A stretch of DNA of 64,000 nt. Source: Nocardia sp. NBC_01730. GTDB lineage: Bacteria > Actinomycetota > Actinomycetes > Mycobacteriales > Mycobacteriaceae. The position numbers were made by a program, and so were the translations under genes. Below the pieces are notes generated by a model, which worked only from the letters and a program-made list of their open reading frames with translations, was not told the DNA's origin and searched no databases. The stretch spans positions 6,572,001 through 6,636,000 of the forward strand of contig NZ_CP109162.1 of NCBI RefSeq assembly GCF_035920445.1, written 5' to 3'. Below, one piece after another: positions 8,692 to 19,605 of this stretch; position 1 is the first letter of the stretch, and each line of letters begins with the position of its first letter.

Positions 8692-10092
8692 TCATGCGGG
8701 CGGGATCTTCGCGTCCGGTACGGCGGCTGTCGCGTCGTGCGTGAAGCCACCCGCCTCCGCGCGGGTGAGCGAGGTCGAAAACGGTCGTCGCTCCAGCTGT
8801 TTCATGCAGCGGATCAGGTCTTCGAGCAGCAGGTCGGCCATGTCGACGGTGAAGCCGTGCCGGATCACCGCGCGCATGATCGTTTCGTCGTCCCGGTCCG
8901 GGGGTAGCGGATACGCGGCTATCAGCCAGCCCCTGGTGCGCAGGCGGTCGGACAGATCGTAGAGGTTGAATCCGGGATCGCTGGTCAGCCGCCAGCACAC
9001 CGCGGTGATGCCGCGCTGCGGATCGCCGTCGTGGATCATCTCGAAGACCCCCAGCCTGCGCAGTCCGGCGGCCAAGTGCTGTGCCACCCGGTAGATGGTG
9101 GACTGCACCCTGGCGTAGCCGGTCCGGCCCAACCGGATGAAGTCGTAGTACTGCGTGATCGCCTGGCCGCCGGGGCGGGAGAAATTGAGGTTGAAAGTGG
9201 CCATGCTTCCGCCGAGATAGTCGACGTTGAAGATCAGCTCCTCGGGCAGATCGCCCGCCTCGCGCCAGATCGCCCAGCCCGAGCCGAGCGGCGCGAGCCC
9301 GGTCTTGTGGCCGGAGGAGTTGATCGACTTGACCCTGGGCAGCCGGAAGTCCCAGACCAGGTCGGGCGCGGTGAATGGGGCGAGGAAGCCGCCGCTGGCG
9401 GCGTCGACGTGGATTGGGATGTCGAGGCCGCTGGTCTGTTGCAGTGTGTCCAGTGCCGCGCTGATCCCGGCAACATCCTCGAACAGGCCGGTGAAGGTCT
9501 GACCGAAGGTGGGCACGACCATGATGGTGTTCTCGTCGCAGTGAGCGGCGACGTCGTCCGGGTGCATGGTCAGTCGGTCGCCGCGCAGCGGGATCTGCCG
9601 GATCTCGACGTCGAAATAGCGTGCGAACTTCTCCCAGCAGACCTGAACCGGCCCGCAGACGAAGTTGGGCGTCCCGGAGCCGCCGCCGCGCTTGCGCCAG
9701 CGGAACTTGGCCGCGAGCCCGCCGAGCATGGCCGCCTCGCTCGACCCGGTCGTCGAGGTTCCGTGCGTGGTGGCCGGGTCCGGCGCACGCCACAGGTCGG
9801 CGACCATCCGGACGCCGCGCCGCTCCAGCTCGGCGGTCTGCGGGTATTCGTCCTTGTCGACGATGTTCTTGTCCAGGCATTCGGCCATCAGCCTGCGCGC
9901 CTGGTCGTCCACCCAGGTGGTGCAGAAGGTGGCCAGGTTCATCCTGGCGACGCCGTCGAGCATCAGCTCGTCGTGGACGATCTCGTAAGCGGCCTGGGGA
10001 AGCATCTCGCTCGCCGGAAATCCGCCCTTCGGCGCGGTCCGGCTGAGGCCGGGCAGAGCGAACAGGTCGTCGGGTCCTTCGGTGTCGGGCAT
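8692..10092 (-). CDS. gadB: Glutamate decarboxylase
   Basis: PLP-dependent group II decarboxylase converting glutamate to GABA and CO2 with proton consumption, an acid-tolerance and GABA-shunt function in bacteria. The 466 residues equal the usual GadB length. Family blocks visible are LNLATFCTTW-like MNLATFCTTWVDD, TTGSSEAAMLGGLA, IHVDAASGGF and SINSSGHKTG, whose lysine near residue 263 should bind PLP. The start MPDTEGPDDL is chosen because it matches the family N-terminus; longer in-frame extensions lack similarity. No gadC-type antiporter or gadA duplicate is in the window. Confidence 0.95.
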   Translation of the reverse strand: MPDTEGPDDLFALPGLSRTAPKGGFPASEMLPQAAYEIVHDELMLDGVARMNLATFCTTWVDDQARRLMAECLDKNIVDKDEYPQTAELERRGVRMVADLWRAPDPATTHGTSTTGSSEAAMLGGLAAKFRWRKRGGGSGTPNFVCGPVQVCWEKFARYFDVEIRQIPLRGDRLTMHPDDVAAHCDENTIMVVPTFGQTFTGLFEDVAGISAALDTLQQTSGLDIPIHVDAASGGFLAPFTAPDLVWDFRLPRVKSINSSGHKTGLAPLGSGWAIWREAGDLPEELIFNVDYLGGSMATFNLNFSRPGGQAITQYYDFIRLGRTGYARVQSTIYRVAQHLAAGLRRLGVFEMIHDGDPQRGITAVCWRLTSDPGFNLYDLSDRLRTRGWLIAAYPLPPDRDDETIMRAVIRHGFTVDMADLLLEDLIRCMKQLERRPFSTSLTRAEAGGFTHDATAAVPDAKIPPA

Positions 10093-10608
10093 GGATACGG
10101 CCTCCCGATTCGGCTCGTTGGTGTGCCTGGGCGGGTGCCGGAATCGGTAGGCCGAAACCGGCTGCGCTTGCCGTGCATTCATTGACCATCGAGGATGCCG
10201 ACTGGTTGCCGGCGCCTGGTGGCTCCAGCTTGACACAATGCGGGGTCGGCGCGGCTGAGTTCTTGTATTCGCAGGTCGGACCAGTTCGGTATCGGCCGCT
10301 CGGCCCGTGGATTCGACTGAAGGACCGATCGGTTTGCGTTGTTGCCAACCGCGCCGACGCACTCGACGGCCACTGGACAGCAGATGGCGCGCAGCTCTCA
10401 TGGAGTGCTGGCGGACCCGCTCGGCAACCACGGCGGGATCGTCTGCGAGGATCTATCGTCTCTGCTGATCGAGGCAACGGGGCGAGCGGTCCGAGCAGTC
10501 GCCCGGTGACAACCGGGGTGGTTGGCGGCAGGCTGTAGCCGCACGGAACGGATCGGCACCTGTCCACCGGACATGACAGTCGACGACGCGAAGAATCGAG
10601 GCGCGGGC
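10093..10608. other. 516-bp divergent intergenic region without a gene
   Basis: Lies between the divergent gadB and M20 peptidase genes and should contain both promoters. Short open frames exist on both strands but show no family motif or persuasive codon bias. I see no long palindrome or riboswitch-like structure. Confidence 0.5.
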
Positions 10609-11964
10609 ATGATCGACGATCAACGCACCGCGGCGCTGCGCGAGCAGGTCGCCGGGTTGATGCCGCAAGCGAAAACCGATCTGGCCCAGCTCGTTTCGCT
10701 CAGGTCGGTGGCCGACCCCAAACAGTTTCCGCAAGAAGAGTGTGAGCGAGCGGCGCAGTGGGTGGCCGACGCCTTCGCCGCGGCGGGACTGACCAGGGTC
10801 GGTCTGCACGAAACACCCGACGGCAGTAAGGCCGTCATCGCCGCGCGCCCTGCGCCGGATGGCGCGCCGACGGTGCTGCTGTACTGCCATTACGACGTCC
10901 AGCCGCCGATGGACGAAGCGGCCTGGCGTACCCCGCCGTGGGAGCTGACGGAGAAGAACGGGCGGTGGTACGGGCGCGGCAGCGCCGACTGCAAGGGCAA
11001 CATCATCATGCATCTCACGGCGTTGCGCGCGCTCGGCGCAGATCTGCCGCTCGGGGTGACCCTGGTCGCCGAGGGCTCCGAGGAGCAGGGCACCAGGGGA
11101 CTGGAGCTTTTCGTCGAGGCCAATCCGGATCTCTTGCGGGCGGACGCGATTCTGATCGGCGACTGCGGCAACTTCGCGGTCGGCGTGCCGACCCTCACCG
11201 AGACATTGCGCGGCGGCGTGAATGTTGTGGTCACCATCGAAACCCTCGCGGGGGCCATGCATTCCGGCATGTTCGGCGGCCCGGCCCCGGACGCGCTGGC
11301 CGCACTGATCCATCTGCTCGCCTCGCTGCGCGACGAGCGCGGCAACACCACCGTCGCCGGACTGCCGAACGAGCAGGTCTGGCCGGGCGTCCAGTATCCG
11401 AGCGAGCAGTTCCACGCCGACGCGGGCGTCCTCAGCGGTGTCGACCTGACCGGCGACGGCACCGTCGCCGACATGCTCTGGGCGCGACCGGCTTTGACGG
11501 TGCTCGGCATCGACGCACCACCGGTGGTCGGTTCCTCCGCCGCGATCCCGCCGATCGCCCGCGCCCGCCTGAGCCTGCGCATCCCGCCGGGGACCGATCC
11601 GGGCCGGGCGCACGAAGCGCTCATCGCGCACCTGGAGGCGAACACGCCGTGGCACGCGAAGTTGACGGTCGAACTCGAAGGCATCGCCGCCCCATTCCGT
11701 TCCGGCACCGGCGGGCCTGCCCGCGCTGCGATGGAGGCGGCGCTGGCCGCGTCCTACGGTCGCCCCGCGACCACACAGGGCCAGGGCGGATCCATCCCGC
11801 TGTGCAACGTCTTCGCCGACACCTACCCGGGCGCGGAGATCATGCTGCTCGGGGTCGAGGAACCGGCATGCCTCATCCACGCGCCCAACGAGAGCGTGGA
11901 CCCGAAGGAGATCGAGCGCATGGCGCTCGCCGAGGCGCTGTTTCTGGCGACCTACACCGGGTAA
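10609..11964 (+). CDS. M20-family metallodipeptidase
   Basis: About 451 residues of the M20 (ArgE/DapE/CPG2) zinc peptidase family, dipeptidase-like. The first metal block is YCHYDVQPP, the bridging aspartate block is GRGSADCKGN, and the catalytic glutamate block is AEGSEEQGT. A dimerisation (lid) domain sits in the middle. A late GGSIPLCNVF and a terminal HAPNES with the last metal histidine complete the enzyme. The ATG at 10609 has a GAGG-type ribosome site about ten bases upstream; an ATG at 10573 would add twelve residues. It probably cleaves small peptides or amino-acid conjugates in the cytosol. It converges on the next gene with three bases between the stops. Confidence 0.92.
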   Translation: MIDDQRTAALREQVAGLMPQAKTDLAQLVSLRSVADPKQFPQEECERAAQWVADAFAAAGLTRVGLHETPDGSKAVIAARPAPDGAPTVLLYCHYDVQPPMDEAAWRTPPWELTEKNGRWYGRGSADCKGNIIMHLTALRALGADLPLGVTLVAEGSEEQGTRGLELFVEANPDLLRADAILIGDCGNFAVGVPTLTETLRGGVNVVVTIETLAGAMHSGMFGGPAPDALAALIHLLASLRDERGNTTVAGLPNEQVWPGVQYPSEQFHADAGVLSGVDLTGDGTVADMLWARPALTVLGIDAPPVVGSSAAIPPIARARLSLRIPPGTDPGRAHEALIAHLEANTPWHAKLTVELEGIAAPFRSGTGGPARAAMEAALAASYGRPATTQGQGGSIPLCNVFADTYPGAEIMLLGVEEPACLIHAPNESVDPKEIERMALAEALFLATYTG

Positions 11965-11967
11965 CGG

Positions 11968-12612
11968 CTACAGCTCGGTGGCGTCCTCCGGTTCGAGCAC
12001 CCGGAATTCGGTTCCGGCGGGCGCCATTTCGGCGAGGCGGCCGAAGTAGATGCCCTGCGCCTCCGGCACGATGATGCCGAAATGGATAGGCAAGGCGGTG
12101 CGCGGATTGACCGCGCGCACGTAGTCGACGGCCTCACTGACTCGCATCCACGGCGCGGCGGCGGGCGCGGCCAGCACGCCGACCGGGACCGGAGGCACCC
12201 ACAGCGAGTCGCCCGGGTGGACAAGCTGAGCAGGATCGTCCGGAGTGCCCAGCTGAAAGACGGTGTTGTCGATCACCGGGATCTCGGGGTGGATGACGGC
12301 ATGCCTGCCGCCGCCCCCGGTGATCTGGAGATCGCCGAGCGTGAGCACGTTGCCCGCGTGCACCGCCTCCCACTGCCCGCCGCGTTGCTGGGCCGTCTGC
12401 GGGTCGGACAGCAGCCGGGCGCCGGGGTTGGCCTCGACGAGCGCGTCGATCCGGTTCGGGTCGATGTGGTCGGGATGCTGGTGGGTGACAGCGATCGCGT
12501 CCAGGCCCGTGAGGCCCTCGAAACCGTGCGAGAAAGTGCCCGGGTCGAACAGAATCTTCTTGCCGCGCAGCTCGACGAGGAGACAGGAGTGACCGAAGTG
12601 GGCTATGCGCAT
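11968..12612 (-). CDS. Metallo-beta-lactamase-fold hydrolase (UlaG-like)
   Basis: A 214-residue MBL-fold protein. The metal-binding motif THQHPDHID places ligands at His44, His46, Asp48 and His49; later histidines in GRHAVIH and LPIHFG complete a UlaG/YtnP-like site. The N-terminus MRIAHFGHSCLLVEL is the usual first strand pair of the UlaG-like subfamily. No signal peptide. Substrate unknown. It is divergent from purS across a 291-bp region holding a large palindrome and a direct repeat. Confidence 0.88.
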   Translation of the reverse strand: MRIAHFGHSCLLVELRGKKILFDPGTFSHGFEGLTGLDAIAVTHQHPDHIDPNRIDALVEANPGARLLSDPQTAQQRGGQWEAVHAGNVLTLGDLQITGGGGRHAVIHPEIPVIDNTVFQLGTPDDPAQLVHPGDSLWVPPVPVGVLAAPAAAPWMRVSEAVDYVRAVNPRTALPIHFGIIVPEAQGIYFGRLAEMAPAGTEFRVLEPEDATEL

Positions 12613-12640
12613 TCCGCGATGCTAGTGCTGTGTTGAATTT

Positions 12641-12755
12641 GCCGCGCCTTCGCGCGGCGTGTTCGCGGCCCCCCGCAGTCTCGCATCCGACCATCCGCGA
12701 CTCGCGACTACGTCGCATGCGCTGCGGACGGCCGGATGCGAGACGGGCCGCGAAC
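12641..12755. repeat. Palindromic (REP-like) element upstream of purS
   Basis: Two nested inverted repeats. A small hairpin with a 7-bp stem (GCCGCGC/GCGCGGC) lies at 12641-12658. It is followed by long imperfect arms at 12661-12689 and 12732-12755 that pair as GTTCGCGGCCC...GTCTCGCATCCG, with six extra bases in the left arm. The structure lies between divergent promoters and resembles an extragenic palindrome rather than a simple terminator, since no T-run follows. Confidence 0.6.
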
Positions 12756-12767
12756 GGCGCTCGTAAG

Positions 12768-12805
12768 ACTCGCGCTGTGTTTGCGGACTTGCGCTGTGTT
12801 CTCGG
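12768..12805 (+). promoter_or_regulatory. 19-bp tandem direct repeat upstream of purSQ
   Basis: Two adjacent 19-base units at 12768-12786 and 12787-12805 share the core GCGCTGTGTT and match at about 16 of 19 positions. They sit about 100 bp before the purS start, a plausible position for a regulator site. No known operator is recognised, and a chance duplication is possible. Confidence 0.4.
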
Positions 12806-12903
12806 CGACACGACGGGTTATTTTGTCCGACCCCGCGGATGCCGCTCGCGACCAGCACAACTAGGCTGCTCAGGTAACCCCCCAACCACTTGAGGAGCAA
12901 CGC

Positions 12904-13140
12904 GTGGCACGAGTCGTGGTCGAGGTGATGCCGAAGGCCGAGATCCTGGATCCCCAGGGACAAGCCATCGTCGGCGCGCTCCCGCGCCTGGGATTCGAGG
13001 GCATCTCGGATGTGCGTCAGGGCAAGCGATTCGAACTCGACATCGATGACAGCGTCGACGACGAGGCGCTCGAGCAGATCGCCGAATCGCTGCTGTGCAA
13101 CACGGTGATCGAGGAGTGGAAGGTGGTCCGCCTCTCATGA
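12904..13140 (+). CDS. purS: Phosphoribosylformylglycinamidine synthase subunit PurS
   Basis: A 78-residue PurS. As a dimer it bridges PurL and the glutaminase PurQ in the three-subunit FGAM synthase (step four of de novo purine synthesis). The N-terminal [16 protein letters not shown] and [16 protein letters not shown] are the family signatures. GTG start, preceded by GAGGAGC at a good distance. Its stop overlaps the purQ start in an ATGA arrangement, which implies translational coupling. Confidence 0.96.
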   Translation: MARVVVEVMPKAEILDPQGQAIVGALPRLGFEGISDVRQGKRFELDIDDSVDDEALEQIAESLLCNTVIEEWKVVRLS

Positions 13141-13814
13141 CCGCGCGTATCGGGGTCGTCACGTTTCCCGGCACGCTCGACGATGTCGACGCCGCTCGGG
13201 CGGTGCGCCTGGCGGGTGCCGAGGCGGTCAGCCTGTGGCATGCCGACGCCGACCTGAAGAGCGTCGACGCGGTCGTCGTGCCCGGCGGCTTCTCCTACGG
13301 TGACTACCTGCGCGCCGGCGCTATCGCCCGGTTCGCCCCGGTGATGGGTGAGGTGGTGCGCGCGGCGACCGCGGGCCTGCCGGTGCTGGGTATTTGCAAC
13401 GGCTTTCAGGTGTTGTGCGAGGCCGGGTTGCTGCCCGGCGCGCTCACCCGCAACGAGGGTCTGCACTTCATCTGCCGCGACGAATGGCTGACGGTGGAAT
13501 CGGTGTCGACGGTGTGGACCTCCCGCTACGAGCCGGGCGCCCAGATCCTGGTCCCCCTCAAGTCCGGCGAGGGCCGCTACCAGGCCTCGGCCACCGTGCT
13601 CGATGAGCTGGAGGGTGAGGGCCGGGTGGTCTTCCGCTACGCGAGTGCGAACCCGAACGGTTCGCAGCGCGGCATCGCGGGTGTCGCGTCGGCCAACGGT
13701 CGCGTCGTCGGCCTGATGCCGCACCCCGAACACGCCACCGAGCCGCTGACCGGCCCGAGCGATGACGGCCTCGGCCTGTTCCTCTCGGTGCTGGACACTT
13801 TGGTCTCCGCTTAG
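13137..13814 (+). CDS. purQ: Phosphoribosylformylglycinamidine synthase subunit PurQ (glutaminase)
   Basis: 225-residue class I glutamine amidotransferase that supplies ammonia to PurL. The nucleophile elbow [10 protein letters not shown] carries Cys87, and MPHPEHATE near the C-terminus carries the catalytic His and Glu. [13 protein letters not shown] at the N-terminus is diagnostic for PurQ. The ATG at 13137 overlaps the purS stop. The purL subunit is about 3 kb downstream on the same strand, separated by an aminopeptidase and an opposite-strand glycosyltransferase. Confidence 0.96.
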   Translation: MTARIGVVTFPGTLDDVDAARAVRLAGAEAVSLWHADADLKSVDAVVVPGGFSYGDYLRAGAIARFAPVMGEVVRAATAGLPVLGICNGFQVLCEAGLLPGALTRNEGLHFICRDEWLTVESVSTVWTSRYEPGAQILVPLKSGEGRYQASATVLDELEGEGRVVFRYASANPNGSQRGIAGVASANGRVVGLMPHPEHATEPLTGPSDDGLGLFLSVLDTLVSA

Positions 13815-14222
13815 TCTGCCGCCGATCGCGTATCGGGTGATTCGGTCGACGATGTCGAACTCGACGCCATCGGCCCGCGCGATGTAGCCGTGTTCGATCG
13901 CGGAAGAGGAGCCCGCGGAGCAGGAGTTGCGCGCGAATCGGTGCGCGCCGATACGCCGAACTCCTGCGATTGCTGGAAAACGTTTCTGTTGCGCCGGAGT
14001 AAGCTGTCGCAGGCTGATTCATCCGATGAAGGTACGGAGTGCATGATTCGGCATAGACCGCCCATTCCTGACGGCATGAATTAATCGACCGGATGAACGA
14101 ATCGGCCGAATTGTCGGATTGTGGGCAAATGTGGCCAGGAGTCGCCCGAGCTACGCGCCGGACGGCTTTCGTCCCGGGGCGGTGCGTCGGTCCTGAGGCC
14201 CCGTTTGCCTAGGATCGCAGGC
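13815..14222. other. 408-bp intergenic region without a gene
   Basis: Between purQ and the M18 aminopeptidase. The stretch around 13980-14115 is visibly AT-richer than its surroundings and could hold the promoter of the downstream gene. Small open frames here have no recognisable product. Confidence 0.45.
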
Positions 14223-15521
14223 ATGCCCGTTTCCACCACCGACGCCACGGCCACCGCGCTGTGCGCGTTCATCGATGAGTCGCCGTCGCCGTTCCATGTC
14301 TGCCGAACAGTCGCCGGCGAACTGGACGCTCGCGGCTTCACCCGGCTCGTCGAGTCGCAGCCCTGGCCCTCGGACGCACCGAGCAGGCACTACGTGGTGC
14401 GCGGCGGATCGCTGGTCGCCTGGGCCACGGCGGACTCCTCGGGTGCGACCCCGTTCCGGGTGGTCGGCGCACACACCGACAGTCCCAACCTGCGCGTCAA
14501 GCAGCACCCGGACCTGGTCTCCGCGGGCTGGCAGCTGGTCGGCCTGGAGCCCTACGGCGGCGCGTGGCTGAATTCCTGGCTGGATCGTGAGCTCGGCGTC
14601 TCTGGGCGGCTGAGCGTGCGCGAAGGAAACACGGTGCGCGAGCGGCTGGTTCGCATTGACGAGCCGATCCTGCGGGTGCCGCAACTGGCCATCCACCTCT
14701 CCGAGGACCGCAGAGGCGTCACGCTGGACCCGCAGCGTCATGTCAACGCGGTGTGGGGCGTCGGGTACGAGTCGGACGCGTTCCTGGATTTCGTGGCAGG
14801 CCGCGCCGAGGTCGACCCGGACGAGGTGCTCGGCTGGGAGCTGATGACCCATGACCTGACGCCGAGCAGGCTCGTCGGGCGCGACCAGGATCTGGTGAGC
14901 GCACCACGCCTGGACAACCAAGGCACCTGCTTCGCGGGACTGCGGGCGTTTCTCGCGGCGATCGACGAGCCGGGCGCGGCCATCCCGGTACTGGCCATGT
15001 TCGACCACGAGGAGGTCGGCAGCCAGTCCGATCGCGGAGCGCAGTCGGATCTGCTTCCCACCGTGTTGGAACGCATCGTGCTCGCGCGCGGCGGCGGACG
15101 CGCCGACTATCTGGCCGCGTCGGCCGGTTCGGTGTGCGCGTCCGGCGACATGGCGCACGCGACGCACCCGAACTACCCGGAGCGGCACGAGCCCGCGCAC
15201 CGGATCGAGGTGAACGGGGGACCGGTGCTGAAGGTCAACCAGAACTTGCGTTACGCCACCGACGCGGCGGGCGCGGGAGCGTTCGCGCTGGCCTGCGCGC
15301 AGGCCGGAGTTCCGTTGCAACGCTACGTGCATCGCGCCGACCTACCCTGCGGCTCCACCATCGGCCCGATGACCGCGGCCCGCACCGGCATGCCGACGGT
15401 CGACGTCGGGGCGCCGCAGCTGGCGATGCACTCGGCGCGTGAGCTGATGGGCGCGGCGGATGTCCCGGCCTACGCGGCGGCGCTGGCCGCCTTCCTCACA
15501 CCTGAGGTCACGGGGCGGTAG
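14223..15521 (+). CDS. M18-family aspartyl aminopeptidase
   Basis: 432-residue dinuclear zinc aminopeptidase of family M18, a dodecameric cytosolic enzyme removing N-terminal residues, preferentially Asp/Glu in characterised members. Metal and catalytic blocks are visible: [45 protein letters not shown], and a terminal [10 protein letters not shown] with the last histidine. The ATG at 14223 begins [18 protein letters not shown], consistent with the family. The mycobacterial counterpart is annotated pepC. Its 3' end overlaps that of the convergent glycosyltransferase by 52 bp. Confidence 0.93.
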   Translation: MPVSTTDATATALCAFIDESPSPFHVCRTVAGELDARGFTRLVESQPWPSDAPSRHYVVRGGSLVAWATADSSGATPFRVVGAHTDSPNLRVKQHPDLVSAGWQLVGLEPYGGAWLNSWLDRELGVSGRLSVREGNTVRERLVRIDEPILRVPQLAIHLSEDRRGVTLDPQRHVNAVWGVGYESDAFLDFVAGRAEVDPDEVLGWELMTHDLTPSRLVGRDQDLVSAPRLDNQGTCFAGLRAFLAAIDEPGAAIPVLAMFDHEEVGSQSDRGAQSDLLPTVLERIVLARGGGRADYLAASAGSVCASGDMAHATHPNYPERHEPAHRIEVNGGPVLKVNQNLRYATDAAGAGAFALACAQAGVPLQRYVHRADLPCGSTIGPMTAARTGMPTVDVGAPQLAMHSARELMGAADVPAYAAALAAFLTPEVTGR

Positions 15522-16783
15522 GTGGCGACCGCGATCACGAAGACCCCGAGGGTGGCCAGCACGTAGCTGCTTCCGATGATCTGCTGCCACCATGCCCAGT
15601 CCAGCTCGCGGTCGGTGGAGTGCGGCAGCAGCCAGTGCGGGCCGATCAGGAGTAACACGGTGAACGCCGCGACGGTACTGATCAGACGGGGCCCGCGCCT
15701 GCCGCGCACCATCGTGTCAGCGGTGACCACCAGCGCGGGCGCGATCCATACCCAGTGGTGCGACCAGGACACCGGTGAGACCAGCAGCACGGCGGCGGCG
15801 TTCACCAGCAGCGCCGCGACGGTGGCGCCCGCGCCGATCAGCCTGCGCATCCACACCGCGGCGAGGGCGACGGCGATCAGCGAGAGCGAGATCCACAGCA
15901 GGGTGGCCACCGAATTGGTGACGCCTAGACGGAATGTCATCCCTTTGATGGACTGGTTGCCCGCGAAATAGGGCGGGCCGATCCGGTCGGTGTCGGCGAG
16001 GGCGTGGAACCAGTACTCCGCCGAGTCGCTCGGGAACAGCACGAATCCGATGCCGACCGCCGCGATCGCGGACACGATGAGCGTGCCTGCCGCCTTCCAG
16101 TCCTTGCGAATCAGGAAGTACAGCAGATATCCGGCTGGGATCAGCTTCACCGACACCGCGATGCCGATCAGCATGCCACGCGGCCACGACGGCTTGCGCA
16201 CCAGGCAATCCAGTGTGATCGCGGCCATCAGCACCAGATTGATCTGGCCGAAGCCGAACGTCTGGCGGATCGGCTCGAAGAACTGCGCCAGTGCTACCGC
16301 GCCGATGACCGATGTCAGGGCGGCCGGCCTGGACAGTTCAGGGCGGATGCGCGCGAGCACCAGCCACACCGTGATACCCAGACTCAGTACGGAACTGGCG
16401 ACCACCAGGACCTCGGCGATCGGCAGCGGCATCAGGGCAAGCGGAGCGAAGAGCAGAACGGCCAGCGGGGGATAGGTGAACGGCAGCCCGATTCCGAGGA
16501 CGGGCGGCATCGGGCCGTACAACTCGCGACCGTCCAGCCAGGCCTGGGCGCCGTTGCGATAGACCCGGAGATCGATGAAGCCGTGCCACCAGTGCGCCAG
16601 CAGCGAGACGAGCGCTGACACCGCGAATAGCGCAATGGCGGCAATCAGCCAGCGCACCTGAGGCGACGAAAGGTTCAGCGATGCGGTGCGGGTGGTAGAC
16701 GTGGAATCCGCGCTCCCGGCGCGAGCGGCGTCGGCGGCGACCGGTTGCTCACCCGGATTCGCAACCCCCGATCCTTCTTTCAC
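15470..16783 (-). CDS. GT87-type polyprenyl-phosphate-mannose-dependent mannosyltransferase
   Basis: 437-residue polytopic membrane protein of the DUF2029/GT87 group, which contains the mycobacterial alpha-(1,2)-mannosyltransferases such as PimE and the lipoarabinomannan enzymes. There is a hydrophilic cytosolic N-terminus (about 45 residues) and then roughly ten membrane segments. The motif [18 protein letters not shown] in the first extracytoplasmic loop carries the expected catalytic aspartate. [12 protein letters not shown] and [12 protein letters not shown] are further family blocks. It likely uses polyprenyl-phospho-mannose for phosphatidylinositol mannoside or lipomannan; the exact linkage is inference. 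It converges with the M18 gene. Confidence 0.87.
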   Translation of the reverse strand: MKEGSGVANPGEQPVAADAARAGSADSTSTTRTASLNLSSPQVRWLIAAIALFAVSALVSLLAHWWHGFIDLRVYRNGAQAWLDGRELYGPMPPVLGIGLPFTYPPLAVLLFAPLALMPLPIAEVLVVASSVLSLGITVWLVLARIRPELSRPAALTSVIGAVALAQFFEPIRQTFGFGQINLVLMAAITLDCLVRKPSWPRGMLIGIAVSVKLIPAGYLLYFLIRKDWKAAGTLIVSAIAAVGIGFVLFPSDSAEYWFHALADTDRIGPPYFAGNQSIKGMTFRLGVTNSVATLLWISLSLIAVALAAVWMRRLIGAGATVAALLVNAAAVLLVSPVSWSHHWVWIAPALVVTADTMVRGRRGPRLISTVAAFTVLLLIGPHWLLPHSTDRELDWAWWQQIIGSSYVLATLGVFVIAVATYRPVTSGVRKAASAAA

Positions 16784-17052
16784 CGGCTCAGAGTAGCCGG
16801 TCGGTTCGGCCGCCCGGCCGGTTGACCCGCATGGCTACGTCCACCCGACATGCCGCGGGGGTGGTCACGGACCATGGCCGGTGCCGCTGCCGCGCCCTCA
16901 GCTGCGCGGCGCCCACCCCCTGCCTCTAGACTTACCCACAGGCATCTCGCCGCAACCCAGTGACAACGCTCGTCGCTTCGCTGAGTTCGCCCACCCCGCC
17001 GGCTCCGCCGGCTTGCCGACCCCCTGCCCGGCCGAAAGGACCCTGGTACTCC

Positions 17053-19383
17053 GTGACTCCGCAGGTCGACACCGTCAGCGCAGCCGCAGCAAACCCCGAT
17101 GTGTCGCAACCCCACAAAGAACTAGGCCTCAAGGACGACGAGTACGCCCGCATCAAGGAAATCCTTGGTCGCAGGCCGACCGACGCCGAGCTTGCGATGT
17201 ACTCCGTCATGTGGAGCGAGCACTGCTCCTACAAGTCTTCGAAGGTGCACCTGCGTTACTTCGGCCAGACCACCACGGACGAGATGCGCAAGTCCATGCT
17301 CGCCGGTATCGGCGAGAACGCGGGCGTGGTCGACGTCGGCGATGGTTGGGCGGTCACCTTCAAGGTGGAGAGCCACAACCACCCCTCCTACGTCGAGCCG
17401 TACCAGGGCGCGGCCACCGGGGTCGGCGGCATCGTGCGCGACATCATGGCGATGGGCGCGCGTCCGATCGCGGTGATGGACCAGCTGCGCTTCGGTGCGG
17501 CGGACGCGGCCGACACCCGTCGCGTGGTGGACGGCGTGGTGCGCGGCGTCGGCGGCTACGGCAACTCACTCGGCCTGCCGAACATCGGGGGCGAGACCGT
17601 GTTCGACGCCTCCTACCAGGGCAATCCGCTGGTGAACGCGCTGTGCGCAGGCGTGATGCGGGTCGAGGACCTGCACCTGGCCTTCGCCTCCGGGACCGGC
17701 AACAAGATCATCCTGTTCGGCGCGCGCACCGGCCTGGACGGCATCGGCGGCGTTTCGGTACTCGCCTCGGACACCTTCTCCGATGAATCGGATCCGGCTT
17801 CGGAAGGGTCGCTTGCGGGCCCCGACCGGCAGCGCAGCCGCAAGAAGTTGCCCTCGGTGCAGGTCGGTGACCCGTTCACCGAGAAGGTGCTCATCGAGTG
17901 TTGTCTCGAGCTGTACGCGGCGAAGCTTGTCGTCGGCATCCAGGACCTCGGCGGCGCCGGATTGTCCTGCGCCACTTCCGAGCTCGCGGCCGCTGGTGAC
18001 GGCGGCATGCACATCGAACTGGACAAGGTTCCGCTGCGCGCGGCCAACATGACCCCCGCCGAGGTGCTCTCCAGCGAATCGCAGGAGCGCATGTGCGCGG
18101 TGGTCAGCCCGGAGAACGTGGACGCGTTCATGGCTGTTTGCCGCAAGTGGGACGTGCTGGCCACCGTGATCGGCGAGGTCACCGACGGCGACCGGCTCGT
18201 GGTCACCTGGCACGGCGAGACCGTCGTCGACGTGCCGCCGCGCACCGTCGCGCACGAGGGCCCGGTGTACGAGCGCCCGGTTCAGCGCCCCGACGGGCAG
18301 GACGCGTTGATCGCCGACACCCCCGACAAGCTGACCCGGCCGAAAACCGCCGATGAACTGCGCGCCACGCTGCTGCAGATGATCTCCAGCCCGCAGCTGT
18401 GCAGCCGCAAGTGGATCACCGAGCAGTACGACCGCTACGTGCGCGGCAACACCGTGCTCGCCGAGCACGCCGACGCGGGCGTCATCCGGATCGATGAGGC
18501 GACCGGCCGCGGCATCGCACTGGCTACCGACGCCTCCGGCCGCTACACCAAGCTGGACCCCTACACCGGTGCACAGCTCGCGCTGGCCGAGGCATTCCGC
18601 AATGTCGCCACCACCGGCGCGACTCCGAAGGCGGTCACCAACTGCCTCAACTTCGGTTCGCCGGAGGACCCGGGCGTGATGTGGCAGTTCCAGCAGGCCG
18701 TGCGCGGTCTCGCGGATGGCTGTGTGGCGCTGGGCATTCCGGTCACCGGCGGCAATGTGAGCTTCTACAACCAGACCGGCCGGACCGCGATCCTGCCGAC
18801 CCCGGTGGTCGGCGTGCTCGGTGTGCTCGACGACGTGCACCGCCGCATTCCGAACGGGCTCGGCCTGGAGCCGGGCGAGACGCTGATCCTGCTCGGCGAT
18901 ACCCGCGACGAGTTCGGCGGCTCCATCTGGTCGCAGGTCGCGCACGACCACCTCGGCGGCGTCCCGCCGCGGGTCGACTTCGCCCGCGAGCAGTTGCTCG
19001 CCGAGGTCCTCACCGCCGGTTCGCGCGACGGCATGATCAGTGCGGCGCACGACCTTTCGGAGGGCGGGCTCGCACAGACCATCGTCGAGGCCGCGCTGGC
19101 CGGTGAGACCGGTTGCCGCATCCTGCTTCCCGAGGATGCCGACCCGTTCGTCATGCTGTTCTCCGAGTCGACGGGCCGGGTGCTCGTTGCCGTGCCACGT
19201 TCGGAGGAGACCAGGTTCACCCGCATGTGCACCGCCCGCGAACTGCCGTGGGTGCGCATCGGCGTGGTCGACCAGGGGTCGGATTCGGTCGAGGTGCAGG
19301 GCCAGTTCTCGATCACCATGGACGAGTTGCGTGCCGCGCACGAGGGCACACTGCCGAAGCTGTTCGGCGCAGGCACTATCTGA
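17053..19383 (+). CDS. purL: Phosphoribosylformylglycinamidine synthase subunit PurL
   Basis: About 776 residues, the small PurL type that works with separate PurS and PurQ. It catalyses ATP-dependent conversion of FGAR to FGAM with ammonia channelled from PurQ. Signature blocks are [51 protein letters not shown] and [11 protein letters not shown]. The GTG at 17053 ([10 protein letters not shown]) is preferred because AAAGGA lies about ten bases before it; the in-frame ATG-like start at 16960 gives a proline-rich extension with no family match. Confidence 0.96.
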   Translation: MTPQVDTVSAAAANPDVSQPHKELGLKDDEYARIKEILGRRPTDAELAMYSVMWSEHCSYKSSKVHLRYFGQTTTDEMRKSMLAGIGENAGVVDVGDGWAVTFKVESHNHPSYVEPYQGAATGVGGIVRDIMAMGARPIAVMDQLRFGAADAADTRRVVDGVVRGVGGYGNSLGLPNIGGETVFDASYQGNPLVNALCAGVMRVEDLHLAFASGTGNKIILFGARTGLDGIGGVSVLASDTFSDESDPASEGSLAGPDRQRSRKKLPSVQVGDPFTEKVLIECCLELYAAKLVVGIQDLGGAGLSCATSELAAAGDGGMHIELDKVPLRAANMTPAEVLSSESQERMCAVVSPENVDAFMAVCRKWDVLATVIGEVTDGDRLVVTWHGETVVDVPPRTVAHEGPVYERPVQRPDGQDALIADTPDKLTRPKTADELRATLLQMISSPQLCSRKWITEQYDRYVRGNTVLAEHADAGVIRIDEATGRGIALATDASGRYTKLDPYTGAQLALAEAFRNVATTGATPKAVTNCLNFGSPEDPGVMWQFQQAVRGLADGCVALGIPVTGGNVSFYNQTGRTAILPTPVVGVLGVLDDVHRRIPNGLGLEPGETLILLGDTRDEFGGSIWSQVAHDHLGGVPPRVDFAREQLLAEVLTAGSRDGMISAAHDLSEGGLAQTIVEAALAGETGCRILLPEDADPFVMLFSESTGRVLVAVPRSEETRFTRMCTARELPWVRIGVVDQGSDSVEVQGQFSITMDELRAAHEGTLPKLFGAGTI

Positions 19384-19605
19384 AAGCGCTTGCTGGAACG
19401 CCGACCTGGGCGAGCCCGGATCCCTCGACTGCCGGGCCCGCCCAGGTGCGTGGTCAGGCGACGGATGGGGGTAGTTGCCGTGCCTTGGCAGATGGCCTCC
19501 GCGGTGGTGTTCTCCGCCGTCGCGCGGTGTGATCCCTGTCGACGGCGTCCGTGTCGCGGCCGGGCAACGTGTCGGGCCGTCCGTGGCGACCGCCATACTG
19601 GTCGA

